Source: Candidatus Poribacteria bacterium (GTDB lineage Bacteria; Poribacteria; WGA-4E; WGA-3G). From it: a DNA stretch of 8,535 bases. Of this stretch, positions 7,906 through 8,535 are shown piece after piece; the stretch's first letter is position 1, and each line of letters opens with the position of its first letter. The DNA lies in assembly GCA_009835515.1 (NCBI GenBank), contig VXXH01000220.1, forward strand, positions 1-8,535. Reading direction: 5' to 3'. The translations under genes and the position numbers were made by a program. The notes under the pieces were generated by a model. The model had not been told where the DNA came from. It saw nothing but the letters and a program-made list of their open reading frames with translations, and did not search any database.

Positions 7906-8244
7906 TCAGTTTTTCTGGAGTTTTGGGTTTCCACTGTGGCGCTCCTTATCGCGTCGGGTCTTTTTCTCCAAGTTTTTTTTGAATGCATCTTCAAGTTCAA
8001 CCCCTGTCTGATTCGCAAGACAGATAAGCACAAACAGGATATCCGCTATCTCCTCACCAATATCAAGGTCTTTCTCGTTTTCCTTGAAACTCTGCTCGCC
8101 ATATTGACGCGCCATAATCCGTGCTAATTCTCCGACTTCTTCCATGAGAATGGCAGTATTGGTTAATTCTGAGAAATACCGGATTCCAAGGGTATGGATC
8201 CAGTCATCTACAATGTTTTGGCAATTTTCGAGTGTGTAGTCCAT
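7906..8244 (-). CDS. MazG-like nucleotide pyrophosphohydrolase
   Basis: A 112-residue, all-helical protein of the size of single-domain MazG/dUTPase-superfamily enzymes. It has the metal-binding pattern ExxE...ExxD as MEEVGELARIM (E36, E39) and GEEIADILFVL (E65, D68), with 25 residues between the pairs. The hydrophobic ILFVLICLANQTGV helix and the basic tail (KKNLEKKTRRDKERH) are also typical. Members hydrolyse NTPs or dNTPs to the monophosphate plus pyrophosphate, commonly to remove damaged nucleotides. The exact substrate is not evident here. It is the first gene of a probable operon with the RraA-family gene and follows the promoter at 8361-8389. No signal peptide is present, so it is cytoplasmic. 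Confidence 0.92.
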   Translation of the reverse strand: MDYTLENCQNIVDDWIHTLGIRYFSELTNTAILMEEVGELARIMARQYGEQSFKENEKDLDIGEEIADILFVLICLANQTGVELEDAFKKNLEKKTRRDKERHSGNPKLQKN

Positions 8245-8259
8245 ATCTATCAGTTCAAT

Positions 8260-8263
8260 CTCC
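8260..8263 (-). promoter_or_regulatory. Ribosome binding site of the MazG-like gene
   Basis: GGAG on the minus strand lies 15 nt before the ATG at 8244. The same CGGAGAT stretch precedes the RraA-family start at a similar distance, which suggests that longer spacing is tolerated here. No better in-frame start was found between the GGAG and the ATG. Confidence 0.4.
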
Positions 8264-8360
8264 GCTCTGGTGAGGTGTATTTAAGACTTACGCGACCTTT
8301 AAGCATTTAAGTGCGGCAGCACCTGCAGCACAGAATTTGCCTGAATCCTAAACTATTCGT

Positions 8361-8389
8361 ATTGTAGCATCTTCCGCGATGAAAGTAAA
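8361..8389 (-). promoter_or_regulatory. Sigma70-type promoter of the MazG-like/RraA operon
   Basis: On the minus strand a TTTACT -35 (8384-8389, 4/6) is separated by exactly 17 nt from a TACAAT -10 (8361-8366, 5/6). TGC directly precedes the -10, giving an extended -10 (TGn), and an A-run lies just upstream of the -35 like an UP element. Transcription would start near 8354 and give a leader of about 110 nt before the MazG-like ATG. Confidence 0.6.
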
Positions 8390-8438
8390 CTTTTTTCTCT
8401 CAGTGCCCGTTCAAATGGATAATTAAAACGGAAATCCC

Positions 8439-8467
8439 TTGATTTTTCTCGAATCTTGATATATACT
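8439..8467 (+). promoter_or_regulatory. Divergent sigma70-type promoter for a gene at the right edge
   Basis: On the plus strand TTGATT (8439-8444, 4/6) and TATACT (8462-8467, 5/6) are separated by 17 nt. AT-rich sequence (ATAATTAAAA) lies upstream. The predicted start near 8474 is followed by a strong Shine-Dalgarno at 8488-8494. The -35 boxes of this promoter and the one at 8361-8389 face away from each other across 49 nt (8390-8438), a compact divergent control region. Confidence 0.5.
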
Positions 8468-8487
8468 TTTAAATGCCAATTTCATTT

Positions 8488-8494
8488 AGGAGGA
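8488..8494 (+). promoter_or_regulatory. Strong Shine-Dalgarno near the right edge; gene start uncertain
   Basis: AGGAGGA is the best ribosome-binding match in the window. The only start codon after it that leaves an open frame to the edge is GTG at 8512 (VIALDGLR, eight codons), 17 nt downstream, which is longer than usual. The ATG at 8525 meets a stop two codons later. The gene may therefore start at this GTG or beyond the window, and no product can be named. The rest of 8245-8535 holds the two promoters and the leader of the MazG-like gene, with no other gene seen. Confidence 0.45.
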
Positions 8495-8535
8495 AAGACT
8501 CACACCACTCAGTGATTGCGCTGGATGGGTTAAGG

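Overview
The window is about half GC. It carries one very large plus-strand gene (104-6586) facing a minus-strand cluster of three small genes (8244 down to 6639). All the genes look intact. There are no rRNA or tRNA genes, no CRISPR array and no insertion sequence. The mix of a giant gingipain-like (C25) secreted protein with a C-terminal sorting domain, a NIPSNAP-family protein, an RraA-family protein and a MazG-like hydrolase, with heptamer-repeat spacers between genes, resembles Candidatus Poribacteria or a related uncultured bacterium of the wider FCB/PVC radiation. This is an inference from gene content, not a measured placement.

Left part (1-6586): a 103-nt leader with no clear promoter, then a 2160-residue exported multidomain protein. 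Its order is signal peptide, propeptide-like beta region, EF-hand-like loop, C25 cysteine-peptidase core with His884 and Cys917, a long run of Ig/CARDB-like beta modules, and a C-terminal domain of the type IX secretion (T9SS) type A / FlgD-Ig kind. It is either a surface protease or a PorU2-like component of a T9SS-type secretion and attachment machinery.

Middle (6587-7189): a 52-nt convergent gap, a NIPSNAP-family gene on the minus strand, and a 221-nt spacer. Both spacers contain degenerate 7-bp tandem repeats, and the second also has an 11-bp perfect inverted repeat.

Right part (7190-8535): a probable two-gene minus-strand operon. A MazG-like pyrophosphohydrolase comes first and an RraA-family aldolase-like protein follows 41 nt later. 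It is served by a good sigma70-type promoter at 8361-8389 with an extended -10. A second, divergent plus-strand promoter at 8439-8467 and a strong Shine-Dalgarno at 8488-8494 point to a gene that begins at or just beyond the right edge. The small genes are housekeeping or catabolic in type and have no evident functional link to the large surface protein.
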